Counted from the first letter of the stretch, positions 25,506 through 35,146 are shown. The stretch: DNA of 64,000 bases from Bhargavaea massiliensis (GCF_018390575.1 NZ_JAHBCJ010000001.1:310001-374000), one strand, 5' to 3'. The notes: a model not told the origin generated them from the letters alone. Made by a program: numbers and translations.

Positions 25506-27779
25506 TCAATCTCTGCCGGCCCCGGCCTTTAACCATTTCGCAGTCACCGTATTGGCATCCAGCATCTTTTTCGGGGTCCCCTCGAACAGGATCTCACCGC
25601 CCCGCTTCCCCCCGCCAGGGCCCATTTCGATGACCCAGTCGCCAGCAGCGATAAAGTCCAGATTGTGTTCGATGATGATGACAGAGTTTCCCCGCCCCAC
25701 AAGTTTCTGAAAGACTTCCAAAAGCTTTTCGCCGTCCTCAGCATGCAAGCCGAGGGACGGTTCGTCCAGAAGATAGATCTGGCCTTCCTTCTGCAGTTGG
25801 CTTGCGAGTTTCAGGCGCTGGACTTCTCCTCCGCTTAAAGAACTTGTCGTCTGCCCCAAGGTCAGGTACCCCAGCCCGACGTCCTTTAGCGTCTGCACCC
25901 TGTTCAGGATCTTTTGCCGTTTAAAGTCCTCCGCAGCCTCATCAATCGTCAGTTCCAGAATATCGATGATGTTTTTGCCCTCGTACCGGTAAGACAGAGC
26001 CTCATCCGAGTACCTCGTCCCGCCGCAAGCCTCACAGGGAATCGTCACCGGATCCGCAAATGCGACTTCCGGCGTCAGGACGCCCTTTCCTTTACAGACC
26101 GGGCATGCCCCCAAGGAGTTGAAGCTGAACAATCCAGCCGGCTGTCCTGTCGCTTTTGCAAAGGCGGCCCGGATGTCATCCATGATCCCCATGTACGTCG
26201 CCATCGTCGAGCGGCTGGAGACTCCTATCCCGCCCTGCCCCACAGTGATAGATTCCGGATATCGTTCCTTGAACGCCTCCAGGATCAGGGAGCTTTTGCC
26301 TGAACCGGATACGCCGCAAACAGAAACGAGCACCCCTTTGGGTATATCCGCATTTACGTGTTTCAGGTTATTGTTCCCTGCTCCCGTTATCGTAAAATGA
26401 CCTTTTGGATCTCTCGGAATTTCGTTGATTTCAAGTTTTTGCTTCAGGGCTTTCGCGGTCGGAGAGTCGGTTAACCCTTCCAACGACCCCTGGAAGACCA
26501 CGTTGCCCCCATTCACGCCTGCTCCCGGGCCCAACTCCACAATTTCATCCGCCGCCCTGACCACCGACAGATCGTGTTCGATGACGATCACCGTATTGTG
26601 CTGGTCTTTGATCTTTTTCAGCATTCCGATCAGCAGATGCACTTCCTCGGGATGAAGTCCGGCGCTCGGTTCGTCGAAAATGTAGGTCAGGTTATTCAGG
26701 CTGTTCCCCAAGTGACGGGCAATTTTCACCCTTTGGGCTTCTCCTCCGGAGAGGGTGCCCATTTTCCTGGACAAACTCAAGTAGCCCAGCCCCATGCCGA
26801 TCAACTGCTTTACACCGGGAATCACCTGCCTGGCGATGGATTCTCCCGTAGGATCCTGGATGTTCGACAGTTCTTCCAGCAGCTCCGGAAGCTCCAGCTG
26901 ATCGTATTCCGCGATGTTCAGTCCGTTGATTTTGCATTCCAGCACTTTCGGGTTCAGTCCGGAGCCTTGGCAGGTCGGACACAGAGTATGAGCCGACACC
27001 GCCAATACATCGTCCTGGGAGACTTGTTTGAGCTTTGAGATGTCCCGATTAATATAGACACGCGTGAATCTCGGGAGCAGCCCGTCCCACTCCGCATTTT
27101 GCGGCCCGTTTTTTGTGTGGAACGGCGCATAAGCGCGTTCCCCTTCCCGGGGGCCGTACAACAGAAGGCGCCGTTCTTCTTCCGGGTAGTCCTTGATGGG
27201 TTTGTCGGGATCAAACAATCCGCACGTCATCATCCAATGACCCTGCCAGCCGGAAGGCGACAATGGCTTGAACCGGACGGCATGCTCCCTGAGCGATTTA
27301 TCGAAATCGACCAGCTTGCCCACGTCCGGCGTGATCACTTGCCCGAAACCGCCGCATTCCGGACACCTTCCGAATGTACTCTGGCTGGAGAAATCATTGG
27401 CGGATCCGATCGCCGGTTGCCCGATTCTCGAGAACAGCAGCCGGATCAGCGGATCGATGTCCATATATGTGCCGACCGTGGAACGGGAATTGCCTCCTGC
27501 CGGCCTTTGCTCCACGACAATCACCGGGCTTAAGTTCTGCATCAGATCGGCCTGGGGCCTTTCGTATCTCGGCATCTGATACCTGACGTAAGCCGGATAG
27601 TTCAACGTCATTTGCCTTCTGCTCTCGGTTGCGAGCGTATCAAAGACGACCGAGCTCTTGCCCGAGCCGGAAAGGCCGGTGAACACGATGATTTTTTCTT
27701 TCGGCAGATTCAGGTCAATGTTCTTCAGGTTGTTTTCTTTGAGCCCTCTTAGGATGATCTCATCTTTTTCTCGTGACAT
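25506..27779 (-). CDS. Short UvrA paralogue (UvrA2-like ABC ATPase)
   Basis: The 757-aa product has two UvrA-type ABC modules: TGLSGSGKSS and GVSGSGKSS Walker A motifs, LSGGEAQRVKIA and LSGGEVQRLKLA signatures, and zinc-finger pairs CPECGG, CPTCQG, CPVCKG and CEACGG. Canonical UvrA is about 940-960 aa. This one is shorter in the first half, as in UvrA2 proteins that lack the UvrB-interaction domain and are linked to DNA damage or drug tolerance. It is not expected to replace UvrA. Confidence 0.9.
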   Translation of the reverse strand: MSREKDEIILRGLKENNLKNIDLNLPKEKIIVFTGLSGSGKSSVVFDTLATESRRQMTLNYPAYVRYQMPRYERPQADLMQNLSPVIVVEQRPAGGNSRSTVGTYMDIDPLIRLLFSRIGQPAIGSANDFSSQSTFGRCPECGGFGQVITPDVGKLVDFDKSLREHAVRFKPLSPSGWQGHWMMTCGLFDPDKPIKDYPEEERRLLLYGPREGERAYAPFHTKNGPQNAEWDGLLPRFTRVYINRDISKLKQVSQDDVLAVSAHTLCPTCQGSGLNPKVLECKINGLNIAEYDQLELPELLEELSNIQDPTGESIARQVIPGVKQLIGMGLGYLSLSRKMGTLSGGEAQRVKIARHLGNSLNNLTYIFDEPSAGLHPEEVHLLIGMLKKIKDQHNTVIVIEHDLSVVRAADEIVELGPGAGVNGGNVVFQGSLEGLTDSPTAKALKQKLEINEIPRDPKGHFTITGAGNNNLKHVNADIPKGVLVSVCGVSGSGKSSLILEAFKERYPESITVGQGGIGVSSRSTMATYMGIMDDIRAAFAKATGQPAGLFSFNSLGACPVCKGKGVLTPEVAFADPVTIPCEACGGTRYSDEALSYRYEGKNIIDILELTIDEAAEDFKRQKILNRVQTLKDVGLGYLTLGQTTSSLSGGEVQRLKLASQLQKEGQIYLLDEPSLGLHAEDGEKLLEVFQKLVGRGNSVIIIEHNLDFIAAGDWVIEMGPGGGKRGGEILFEGTPKKMLDANTVTAKWLKAGAGRD

Positions 27780-27861
27780 TTCATGTCCTTTCTGCCGGCG
27801 TGCGGCGGCCGAATGATGAAACCGCTATGATGAATGACGAAACCGTCCCGAAAGCGGCTCG

Positions 27862-28719
27862 TTATTTTCGCATCAATGCACCGTCCGGCTTTGGCAGTTC
27901 GCCCGCGGCAATCTGATTCATTTCACAGAAATGATCAAAGAACTGCTGCGCCTTTTCTTGTTCTTCCGCGTCACTTTTTGATGAAACGATATCCCGCAAT
28001 ATTTGGGCCATCATTGTATTATCGAAATAACGATATTTTCCGGTATTCCACGTCATCTTGCCCGGGGATCTTTCGTTCACATAATAGTTCCAGAAAAGCA
28101 TGTCAGCCGATTCCTGTTCGGCAAGTTGAATTCTGTGCACTGAGTGTGCAGGAATCATTCCGTCTTCACACAGCCTGCCGGTGAATTTTTCATTGACCAT
28201 ATACATCCCGATGATCCGCCTGGACTGTTCAGGCATTCCTGAATCCCTCACAGTCAGAAGGACCGCGCTGTTTTGGTGCAGACGGGCGGGCTTATTCGGC
28301 TTCCCTTTATTTTTTCCGCTTTTGATTTCACCCGAAAAAACTTTCCACTCTGTGAAAGCCTGTTGCTGCTCTTCCGGATCACACCAAAAAACCATTTGCG
28401 ATTGCGGATGCAGTTTCCGATTCTTCATCAGATTTTCATGCTCCATGCGAAGTTCATGCTTTTTCCGCTGAACCTCTCTTTTCTTTTCCCGTTTTGATTC
28501 TCTTGCTTGCCGTTCACTTTCTTTTTGTTTAATGATCTTACTAAGCGAACGGGCGGCATCCTGGTCTTTCAAGACCAAGTGCTCTCCGAATACATCCGGG
28601 AAAATAAACCGCTTATTTTCATCGCCAAAAGCGATTTCAACTCTTGAGTCACTCATATTGACGATGTTGCCCGTTCCAAAATGCCTATGCTTCACTTTCT
28701 GGTCAATCAGATTCATCAT
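27862..28719 (-). CDS. Unknown protein with CarD/DUF3553-like N-terminus and basic coiled region
   Basis: The 285-aa product starts with a small beta domain, VKHRHFGTGNIVNMSDSRVE then FIFPDVF, like the end domains of UvrD/CarD-type proteins. A strongly charged helix follows (ESERQARESKREKKREV). The C-terminal 170 residues, with ARLHQNSAVLLTVRDSG and RRIIGMYMV, are not recognised. It lies 80 bp upstream of the UvrA-like gene on the same strand, so a DNA-repair link is possible but unproven. Confidence 0.65.
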   Translation of the reverse strand: MMNLIDQKVKHRHFGTGNIVNMSDSRVEIAFGDENKRFIFPDVFGEHLVLKDQDAARSLSKIIKQKESERQARESKREKKREVQRKKHELRMEHENLMKNRKLHPQSQMVFWCDPEEQQQAFTEWKVFSGEIKSGKNKGKPNKPARLHQNSAVLLTVRDSGMPEQSRRIIGMYMVNEKFTGRLCEDGMIPAHSVHRIQLAEQESADMLFWNYYVNERSPGKMTWNTGKYRYFDNTMMAQILRDIVSSKSDAEEQEKAQQFFDHFCEMNQIAAGELPKPDGALMRK

Positions 28720-28807
28720 TCTTTTCCCCCTCCGTAAAATTTAAGTCGCACAACTGTTTTTACTTCGGTACAAAAAAGAACATAAAAAAACGCATTCTTT
28801 CTAATCC

Positions 28808-28844
28808 GCGGAATACACAGCGGAACGTGGAATACGTCGCGGAA
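28808..28844. repeat. Short 19-bp tandem repeat (GCGGAATAC...GCGGAA)
   Basis: Two units, GCGGAATACACAGCGGAAC and GTGGAATACGTCGCGGAAA, start at 28808 and 28827. They lie in the 270-bp gap upstream of the 285-aa gene. The rest of the gap is AT-rich with no gene seen. Confidence 0.6.
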
Positions 28845-28897
28845 AAACAATTGTATAATTATTGTAACATTTATTCGAAAATAACACAAATTTGCCG

Positions 28898-28927
28898 TTG
28901 ACAAGTCGATTCAAAGTATTGTATGAT
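28898..28927 (+). promoter_or_regulatory. Consensus-like promoter pointing toward the 3' end of the phosphatase gene
   Basis: TTGACA (28898-28903), an 18-bp spacer and TATGAT (28922-28927). The transcript would begin just before the phosphatase terminator and run antisense to that gene. Confidence 0.4.
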
Positions 28928-28946
28928 TTCAAGTTTATCATAAAGA

Positions 28947-28978
28947 AAGAAGGGGATCGGCTGTCCAATCCCCTTCTT
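28947..28978 (-). terminator. Terminator of the alkaline phosphatase gene
   Basis: AAGAAGGGGA and TCCCCTTCTT form a perfect 10-bp stem, followed on the minus strand by TTCTTTATG. Confidence 0.85.
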
Positions 28979-28991
28979 GTCTATTCAGATA

Positions 28992-30386
28992 TTATTTATC
29001 GAGTTTCATCACTTCTGCAATCAATTTCGGAAGATCCGTGTTGTCGTGGAAGCCGGCAAAGTTGTCGGCTTTCGGCCCGAACACGTAAAGCGGGATGTCC
29101 GCGCCTGTGTGGTTCGTGCTCGTCCAGCCGATGTTCGCTCGGTCGCTGATCACATGGTTGATCGCCAGGCTGGCGTTGTCCGCTTCACGGATGGTTCCGA
29201 TTTCTTCTTCAGACAGATCAAAGCCTGTAAAGGTTTTCACCACTTCCGCCACATTTGAACGGTCTTCGTTTAATTGTGCCGCCATGTGATCGCCTGTCGC
29301 TGTCACGTTTTGGAGAACGTCCGCGTTCAGCTCCATGGATCCGTTTGAACCGGTTGTCATGCCGCCCGTGTCGTGGTCGCCCGCGACAACGACGAGTGTG
29401 TTGCCGTCTTCTTCCGCAAATTCAATCGCTTCTTCTACTGCTTTTTCAAAGGCTTCTGCGTCAGACATAGCCCATGCCGCGTCATTGGCGTGGCCCGCCC
29501 AGTCAATCTGGCTGCCTTCAACAACGAGGAAGAATCCGTCCTTGTCCTCTTCAAGTGCGTCGATGGCGGCTTCCGTCATTTCGGCGATGCTTGGCTGTTC
29601 CGTTTCCCCGCGGTGGAGCTCAGGAGCCAGTGCGTCTTCTGCAAAAAGCCCGAGCAGGCGGTCGCCTTCGTCTACGTCAAGGTCATCGACATCCAGCAGC
29701 TGTTCACGGGTTTCCACGTATGTAGCGCCCTCGTCCTGTGCTTCGCGGATCAGGTTGCGTTCGTCCTGGTTGCCGCCTTCTGATGCCGGCAGGAAGTTGT
29801 TTTTGCCTCCGCCCAGGATGACGTCCACACCGCTGTCCGCCATCTGGCGGGCGATTTCCGTTTCATTGTTCCGGCTGTCGACATTCGCGACAAATGAGGC
29901 CGGAGTTGCGTGCGTAATGGTCGAAGTGGCGACCAGGCCGGTGGATTTGCCGGCTTTTTCCGATGCTTCGAGAATGGATTCGAGCTCATTCCCCTCCGCG
30001 TCCAGGCCGACTACGCCGTTGTTCGTCTTGACGCCTGTCGCCATCGCCGTACCCGCCGCCGCTGAATCCGTGATTGCCGAGTTGGCAGAATACGTGGTGA
30101 ACATCCCTTTCAGATGAGCATCCCATACTGCTTCTTCACCTTTGTAAACGCGGTAGTTCGACGCATAATCCGAGCTGAACCCGTCCGGGATCATGTAGAT
30201 GACGTTTTCAACCTTGTCTTTTTCTTTGTCTTTCCCTTTCCCCTTGCCTGCCCATTCAGGTTTTCCGGCCCATTCCGGCTTTCCCTGCCCTGCCCATTCA
30301 GGCTTGGCTGCATCCGCGGCTGTCAGTCCCATTCCGGACAAGACAAGGCCCGCACCCAGCGCAGCAATTCCGACTTTCTTCAGCAT
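28992..30386 (-). CDS. Secreted alkaline phosphatase
   Basis: Exported phosphomonoesterase that releases phosphate from organic esters. The 464-aa precursor has a Sec signal peptide (MLKKVGIAALGAGLVLSGMG, likely cut near TAADAA). A linker with three PEWAG repeats and a Lys/Asp-rich stretch follows. The catalytic Ser lies in DSAAAGTAMATG near residue 110, with metal ligands in VVAGDHDTGG and NHTGAD. The start is ATG 30386, after GGAGTGGG. Four tandem PhoP-type hexamers stand upstream, indicating phosphate starvation control. Confidence 0.95.
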   Translation of the reverse strand: MLKKVGIAALGAGLVLSGMGLTAADAAKPEWAGQGKPEWAGKPEWAGKGKGKDKEKDKVENVIYMIPDGFSSDYASNYRVYKGEEAVWDAHLKGMFTTYSANSAITDSAAAGTAMATGVKTNNGVVGLDAEGNELESILEASEKAGKSTGLVATSTITHATPASFVANVDSRNNETEIARQMADSGVDVILGGGKNNFLPASEGGNQDERNLIREAQDEGATYVETREQLLDVDDLDVDEGDRLLGLFAEDALAPELHRGETEQPSIAEMTEAAIDALEEDKDGFFLVVEGSQIDWAGHANDAAWAMSDAEAFEKAVEEAIEFAEEDGNTLVVVAGDHDTGGMTTGSNGSMELNADVLQNVTATGDHMAAQLNEDRSNVAEVVKTFTGFDLSEEEIGTIREADNASLAINHVISDRANIGWTSTNHTGADIPLYVFGPKADNFAGFHDNTDLPKLIAEVMKLDK

Positions 30387-30440
30387 GCTACCCACTCCTC
30401 CAAACAAGTTTATACAACACTTGCCACTCTATCGGAGAAA

Positions 30441-30479
30441 TGTTTACGCAGAGTTAATTTGGTGTAAAGGAATTGTTAG
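30441..30479 (-). promoter_or_regulatory. Four tandem PhoP boxes upstream of the phosphatase gene
   Basis: On the minus strand CTAACA, TTTACA, TTAACT and TAAACA lie at 30474, 30463, 30452 and 30441. Each is exactly 11 bp from the next, matching the TTHACA-N5 repeat of the PhoP regulon in Bacillus. The -10 is not clear; TATAAA about 26 nt downstream is a candidate. Confidence 0.85.
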
Positions 30480-30540
30480 AAATAACCAGTAATAAAGAAT
30501 CACTACAATGGGCCCAACAATTGATGTTGCCGAAAATAAA

Positions 30541-30580
30541 CACCGTCCGTTTGCAGTAAAGTTCATGCAACACGGACGGT
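30541..30580 (-). terminator. Terminator of the AbgT-family gene
   Basis: ACCGTCCG and CGGACGGT with an inner TTGCA/TGCAA stem form a long hairpin, followed on the minus strand by TTTATTTTC. Confidence 0.75.
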
Positions 30581-30592
30581 ATTGTTGTATTT

Positions 30593-32128
30593 TTACTGAC
30601 CAAGGTAGATCCCGCCGCCCGGTCCGAGCGGAATATCCAAGAGGAACCATACACTGAACAGGATCAGCCACATGATCGTAAAGGCGATCGAATATGGTAG
30701 GAGGGTAGTCATGAACGTGCCCATCCCCATTTTCGGATTATACTTCCTGGCAAATGTCAGGACAATCGCAAAGTACGGGAACATTGGTGTAATCGGATTT
30801 GTAAGCGAGTCGCCGATCCGGTAGGCCACCTGTGTGACGGCCGGGTCATAGCCCATCATCAGGAACATCGGGACAAAAACCGGTGCCAGGATGGCCCACT
30901 TTGCGGAGGCGCTGGCGATCAGGAAGTTGATGAGCGCAGCGATCAGGATGAAGCCGAGGAAAAGAGGCAGTCCCGTGAAGCCAATCGAATCAAGTGCCGC
31001 TGCGCCATTTATGGCGATGACCGGTCCCAGGTTGCTCCAGTTAAAGTAAGCGATCATCTGTCCCGCGACAAACGCGATGACAATATATGGCCCCATGCTG
31101 GCCATCGCTTTCCCGAGATGATTTCCAAAGTCCCTCGAGTTCTTAAGTACGCCCGATGCTTTCCCGTAGGCGATGGCAGGGACGATGAAGAGAATCATCA
31201 TGATCGGGATAATCGAATCCATGAACGGTGAAATGATCAGCCCGCCGTCTTCAGGGTTCCGGAGTATCGCGTTTTCAGGAAGGGTCAGAAAGGCGAGAAT
31301 GGCCCCGGTGATCAGAATGGAGAGGCCCGCCCACTTCAGGCCCTTTTTTTCTTCCGCCGTGATTTCTTCAGTGGATTCCGCCTTAACGATGCCTTCGAAC
31401 TTGCCGAGACGAGGCTCGACAATCCGATTCGTCACAAATGTGGCGACCGGGATCAGGATGAGCGCGGAGATGCAAAGGAAGTAATAGTTGATCATCGGGT
31501 TGCCTTGGTAATCCGGGTCAACCATGTGGGCAGCCGGTTCCGTAAACCCGTAGACGAGCGGATCGGTCAGGGACAGCAGCAGGTTTGCCCCGAAGGCGCC
31601 TGCACATGCCGCATAGGCCACGGCGATCCCGGCGAGCGGATGGCGTCCGAGCGCAGCGAAGATCATTGCGACAATCGGCGGAAGGACGACAAACGCCGCG
31701 TCTGCCGCCGCGTTCCCGGAAATTGCGACAAGAACGATGATCGGCAAGATGATCTTCTTCGGTGCTTTCAGGACGGTCGCCTTCATCATCGCTGTGATCA
31801 GCCCGGTCGATTCGGCGAGCCCGACGCCGAGCATGACGACCAGTACAAGCCCAAGCGGCGGGAAGCTGGTGAAGTTCGTGACCATTTCCGTCAGGATCCG
31901 GATGAGTCCCTCCCCGTTCAGGAGGTTGACGACGGTGATGGTCTCCCCGGTCCCCGGGTTGACAGCAGACGTCCCCATCATTCCGAAGATTGCGGAAGCC
32001 ACGAGGATGGCCGCGGCAAGATAAACGAAAAGCATAACGGGATCCGGCAGCTTGTTTCCTATTTTTTCGACGGTGTCGAGAAAGCGGTCAAACGCCCCGC
32101 GTTTTTTTGGTTGGGTGGCATTCGCCAT
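30593..32128 (-). CDS. AbgT family transporter (p-aminobenzoyl-glutamate type)
   Basis: The 511-aa polytopic membrane protein matches the AbgT family. It has LPDPVMLFVYLAAAILV near the N-terminus, SGNAAADAAFVVLPPI, and a C-terminal MMGYDPAVTQVAYRIGDS with NPITPMFPY. AbgT proteins import p-aminobenzoyl-glutamate, or export sulfonamide-like compounds in some species; the substrate here is unproven. Start ATG 32128 gives MANATQPKKRG. A 3' hairpin terminates it; it appears monocistronic. Confidence 0.9.
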   Translation of the reverse strand: MANATQPKKRGAFDRFLDTVEKIGNKLPDPVMLFVYLAAAILVASAIFGMMGTSAVNPGTGETITVVNLLNGEGLIRILTEMVTNFTSFPPLGLVLVVMLGVGLAESTGLITAMMKATVLKAPKKIILPIIVLVAISGNAAADAAFVVLPPIVAMIFAALGRHPLAGIAVAYAACAGAFGANLLLSLTDPLVYGFTEPAAHMVDPDYQGNPMINYYFLCISALILIPVATFVTNRIVEPRLGKFEGIVKAESTEEITAEEKKGLKWAGLSILITGAILAFLTLPENAILRNPEDGGLIISPFMDSIIPIMMILFIVPAIAYGKASGVLKNSRDFGNHLGKAMASMGPYIVIAFVAGQMIAYFNWSNLGPVIAINGAAALDSIGFTGLPLFLGFILIAALINFLIASASAKWAILAPVFVPMFLMMGYDPAVTQVAYRIGDSLTNPITPMFPYFAIVLTFARKYNPKMGMGTFMTTLLPYSIAFTIMWLILFSVWFLLDIPLGPGGGIYLGQ

Positions 32129-32257
32129 AATTCGGTTTCCCCCTTTAGCACGGTAAAGCGCTACAGCGATGTTTATTATCTTAACAAAATCTGCAGGGAA
32201 TTCAATACTGTCCGAGAAATCTTTCGGGCCGAAAGGGTGGAAGTTACTTCCTTCCAC

Positions 32258-32296
32258 CAAAAAAACAGAGATTCCGGGATGTCGCCCCGGAATCTC
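32258..32296 (-). terminator. Terminator of the ku gene
   Basis: GAGATTCCGGG and CCCGGAATCTC form a perfect 11-bp stem, followed on the minus strand by TGTTTTTTT. Confidence 0.88.
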
Positions 32297-32304
32297 CTGT
32301 CTGG

Positions 32305-33135
32305 CTAAGCTTTCTTTTTCTTCGCGGCCGCCCGTTTTTTCGGAGCGGGCTTTTTCTTTGTGGACTTTTCGAGGGATGCCTGGAGCGCGGCCATCAGATC
32401 GGTCGCGTTTGTCGCAGCCGGTGCTTCCCGCTCTGTTGCGGTGACTGTTTCCTTGCCCGCCTTTTTTGCCTCGATCAGCTCCATGAGCGCTTCGCGGTAC
32501 TCATCCTTGTATTTTTCAGGCTCGAACGGCGTCGTCAGCTGCTCGATCAGCATAAGGGCGACGTCCAGCTCTTTTTTCTGTACGTTCTCCGCGTCGGGCA
32601 CGTTCGGCACATCCTCGACTTTTCTTACTTCGTCCGGATAATGGATCGTCTCCAGCATCAGTGCATTTTTGTAGACACGGACCGCCGCGAGCTGCTCTTT
32701 TTGCCGGATGATGATTTTCGCAATTCCGATCTTGTCCGAATCCCCGAGCGCCGCGCGCAAAAGCGCATATGCCTTCGCCCCGCCCTTATCGGGCGCAAGA
32801 AAGTACGTCCGTTCAAAGTAGATCGGATCGATTTCTTCCAGTTTCACAAAGTCGACAATCTCGACCGCTTTGTCCTCATTTTCCTTTTTGAGCGCCTTCA
32901 GATCGTCCTCATCAAGCACGACGAACTTGCCCTTCGTGTACTCGTACGCCTTCACGATATCCTCCGGCTTCACTTCCGCGTTGCAAGCCGTGCACACCTT
33001 CTTATAAGAGATCGGCGCGTTGCACTCTTTATGCAGCTGCCGGAGCTTGACGTCCCGGTCCTCGGTCGCCGCGTGCAGCTTCACCGGAATATTGACGAGT
33101 CCGAAGCTGATGCTGCCTTTCCACACCGTATGCAT
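32305..33135 (-). CDS. ku: Ku, DNA end-binding protein of non-homologous end joining
   Basis: Homodimeric ring that binds double-strand ends and recruits LigD. The 276-aa product starts MHTVWKGSISFGLVNIPVKL and has the bacterial Ku core, including FERTYFLAPDKGG and a C-terminal region PFEPEKYKDEYREALMELIE. The tail is very Lys/Ala/Pro rich (KKKPAPKKRAAAKKKK), typical of DNA-binding Ku tails. Start ATG 33135 is preceded by AGGTG. It is divergent from ligD, 160 bp away. In B. subtilis this pair is forespore-expressed. Confidence 0.96.
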   Translation of the reverse strand: MHTVWKGSISFGLVNIPVKLHAATEDRDVKLRQLHKECNAPISYKKVCTACNAEVKPEDIVKAYEYTKGKFVVLDEDDLKALKKENEDKAVEIVDFVKLEEIDPIYFERTYFLAPDKGGAKAYALLRAALGDSDKIGIAKIIIRQKEQLAAVRVYKNALMLETIHYPDEVRKVEDVPNVPDAENVQKKELDVALMLIEQLTTPFEPEKYKDEYREALMELIEAKKAGKETVTATEREAPAATNATDLMAALQASLEKSTKKKPAPKKRAAAKKKKA

Positions 33136-33295
33136 CCCATCACCTGCTTTTTCCCCTAGCATGTCCTGTTCCCGCCCCGCTATGTATGAAGTTTTCCGGG
33201 GAGTGCACACTGGAATGGAGTAGAGCGGGCGTCTGGGAATGGACATGTAATCTTAACTCTTTCGGAAAATCCTGCCGCTATAAAGGAGGCAAACC

Positions 33296-35146
33296 ATGAA
33301 ACCGATGAAGCTCACACCTGCAGAAACGCTGCCGGAGGGCTCCGGCTGGCTGTATGAAGTTAAATACGACGGTTTCCGTTGCCTTCTGGACTGGCGGAAG
33401 GACGGGATCCGCCTGCTTAGCCGGAACGGGAATGACCTGGCGGACCGGTTTCCTGAAATCATCGCAGCAATCTCGGAAGCAAGCGATGTGGCGCGCCCTT
33501 TCTTGCCCCTCCTTTTAGACGGAGAGCTCGTTTTTCTGTTAAACGACGTTAGAAGTGATTTTTCCGTAGTAGCACGCCGCTCCAGGCTCCGCACACAATC
33601 AGCGATCGAGGAACAGAGCCGCATGTTTCCATGCCGATTTGCCGCGTTCGACCTGCTGGAGAAGAGCGGTGAAGACCTTCGGGCAATGACTGTCGAAAAG
33701 CGGAAACAAGCTCTTGGCGAGCTGCTGCAGGCGCTCTCCTTTCCCTTGGACACAGACTACCTCTCCCCGTCATCGGTGCAGGGAGTGGCTGCCCAAACCG
33801 GACCCAAACCGCTCAAAAGCCGTCTGATCGCCGGAAATGGCGAAGGATTGGTTGCAAAGCGGAGCGGCAGCCGCTGGCAGGAAGGCATCCGGTCCACCGA
33901 CTGGGTAAAGGTGAAAAACTGGCGGGCCGTTCCGGTCGTTCTGACGGGATTCGAAACGGAAAACAGCAACTTTTCAGGACGCATTGTGGACGAAGGGGAA
34001 TGGCGGGAGGTCGTCACTTTGCGCCATGGTTTTTCCGAAGAAGAATCTAAAACACTCACAGCGCTCTTCAAAGCAAACGGGACAGAAGGACCACCAGGCG
34101 TCTTTACGCTGGCACCGGCAGTCGTCGCAGAAGTATTGACGATCGGTGAGTCCGGCGGAAAACTGCGGGAACCCCGCTTTTCCCGTTTTCTTTTGGATGA
34201 AGACCCGGAGACCGTCACCCTGGAGCGGTACCGGCGTGCGCTTGAGCCGATTCCACCAGGGGTCACTGTGACAAATCCGGATAAGCCGCTATTTCCCGAA
34301 GCCGGAATCGACAAGGATGGCTACCTTCTTTACCTGCAGCACGCTGCGCCCCATCTGCTGCCCTGGCTTAAGGACCGCCCGCTCACGGTCATCCGGTATC
34401 CGCACGGCACAGAGGACACGGAACGGTTTTATCAAAAGCATGCCCCGGATCCCGTTCCTTCATTTGTCCAAACAGTACCCGGAGAGGAAGGTGAGCTTCT
34501 GTTATGCAACAGTTTGGAAACCCTTCTCTGGCTGGGCAACCAGGCTGCACTGGAGCTGCACGTCCCTTTTGGACGGTTGCGGAAGGGAGAAGAATCGACC
34601 TATCCGGATGAGATTGTTTTTGATCTGGATCCGCCGGATGCCTCAAAGTTTCAGCTTGCAGTAGACGCTGCTCTCCGCCTTAAAAAAGTGTTTGACGGTT
34701 TTGGACTGAAAACATTCGTGAAGACATCCGGCGGTAAAGGGATGCAGCTGTATATCCCGATTCTTCCTGGTACGTATACCTACGAGGAGACAAGGCTCTT
34801 CACTTCGTTTGCCGCGGATTATCTGTGCGAGCAGGCACCCGAACGGTTCACGACCGAGAGGATGAAGAAAAATCGGGGTGGGCGGCTGTATGTGGATTAT
34901 GTCCAGCATGCCCGGGGAAAAACGATTATCGCTCCTTATTCTACCCGCGGAGCGGGACATGCACCGGTGGCAACTCCGCTTGAATGGCATGAGCTTACAG
35001 AAAATCTTCGGCCGGAAACCTTCACCATCCACACAGTGACAGAACGGCTGCGGACAATAGGCGACCCCTTTCGACTGATGGAAGATTCAAGATCCTTGCA
35101 GCCCTTTGGTGACGTGCTGGCGAAACTTAAAGAAATGCTGGGATAG
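33296..35146 (+). CDS. ligD: LigD, multifunctional NHEJ ligase and polymerase
   Basis: ATP-dependent DNA ligase fused to a primase-type polymerase. The 616-aa protein has the ligase domain first: nucleotidyl-accepting Lys23 in EVKYDGFR, EGLVAKR near residue 185, DWVKVKNWR near 203. The polymerase domain follows from about residue 310 (VTNPDKPLFPEAG, then catalytic DLDPPD near 447). The phosphoesterase domain of some LigDs is absent, as usual in Bacillus. AAAGGAGG precedes ATG 33296. Confidence 0.96.
   Translation: MKPMKLTPAETLPEGSGWLYEVKYDGFRCLLDWRKDGIRLLSRNGNDLADRFPEIIAAISEASDVARPFLPLLLDGELVFLLNDVRSDFSVVARRSRLRTQSAIEEQSRMFPCRFAAFDLLEKSGEDLRAMTVEKRKQALGELLQALSFPLDTDYLSPSSVQGVAAQTGPKPLKSRLIAGNGEGLVAKRSGSRWQEGIRSTDWVKVKNWRAVPVVLTGFETENSNFSGRIVDEGEWREVVTLRHGFSEEESKTLTALFKANGTEGPPGVFTLAPAVVAEVLTIGESGGKLREPRFSRFLLDEDPETVTLERYRRALEPIPPGVTVTNPDKPLFPEAGIDKDGYLLYLQHAAPHLLPWLKDRPLTVIRYPHGTEDTERFYQKHAPDPVPSFVQTVPGEEGELLLCNSLETLLWLGNQAALELHVPFGRLRKGEESTYPDEIVFDLDPPDASKFQLAVDAALRLKKVFDGFGLKTFVKTSGGKGMQLYIPILPGTYTYEETRLFTSFAADYLCEQAPERFTTERMKKNRGGRLYVDYVQHARGKTIIAPYSTRGAGHAPVATPLEWHELTENLRPETFTIHTVTERLRTIGDPFRLMEDSRSLQPFGDVLAKLKEMLG

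Noticed and set aside
32140-32165. cre site upstream of the AbgT gene (AAAGCGCTACAG)
   Set aside because: Only the central part resembles cre; the flanks fail the consensus at several positions.
33136-33295. SigG-type promoter for ku/ligD
   Set aside because: A CATACAT-like -10 is present on the minus strand, but no -35 at correct spacing could be found.
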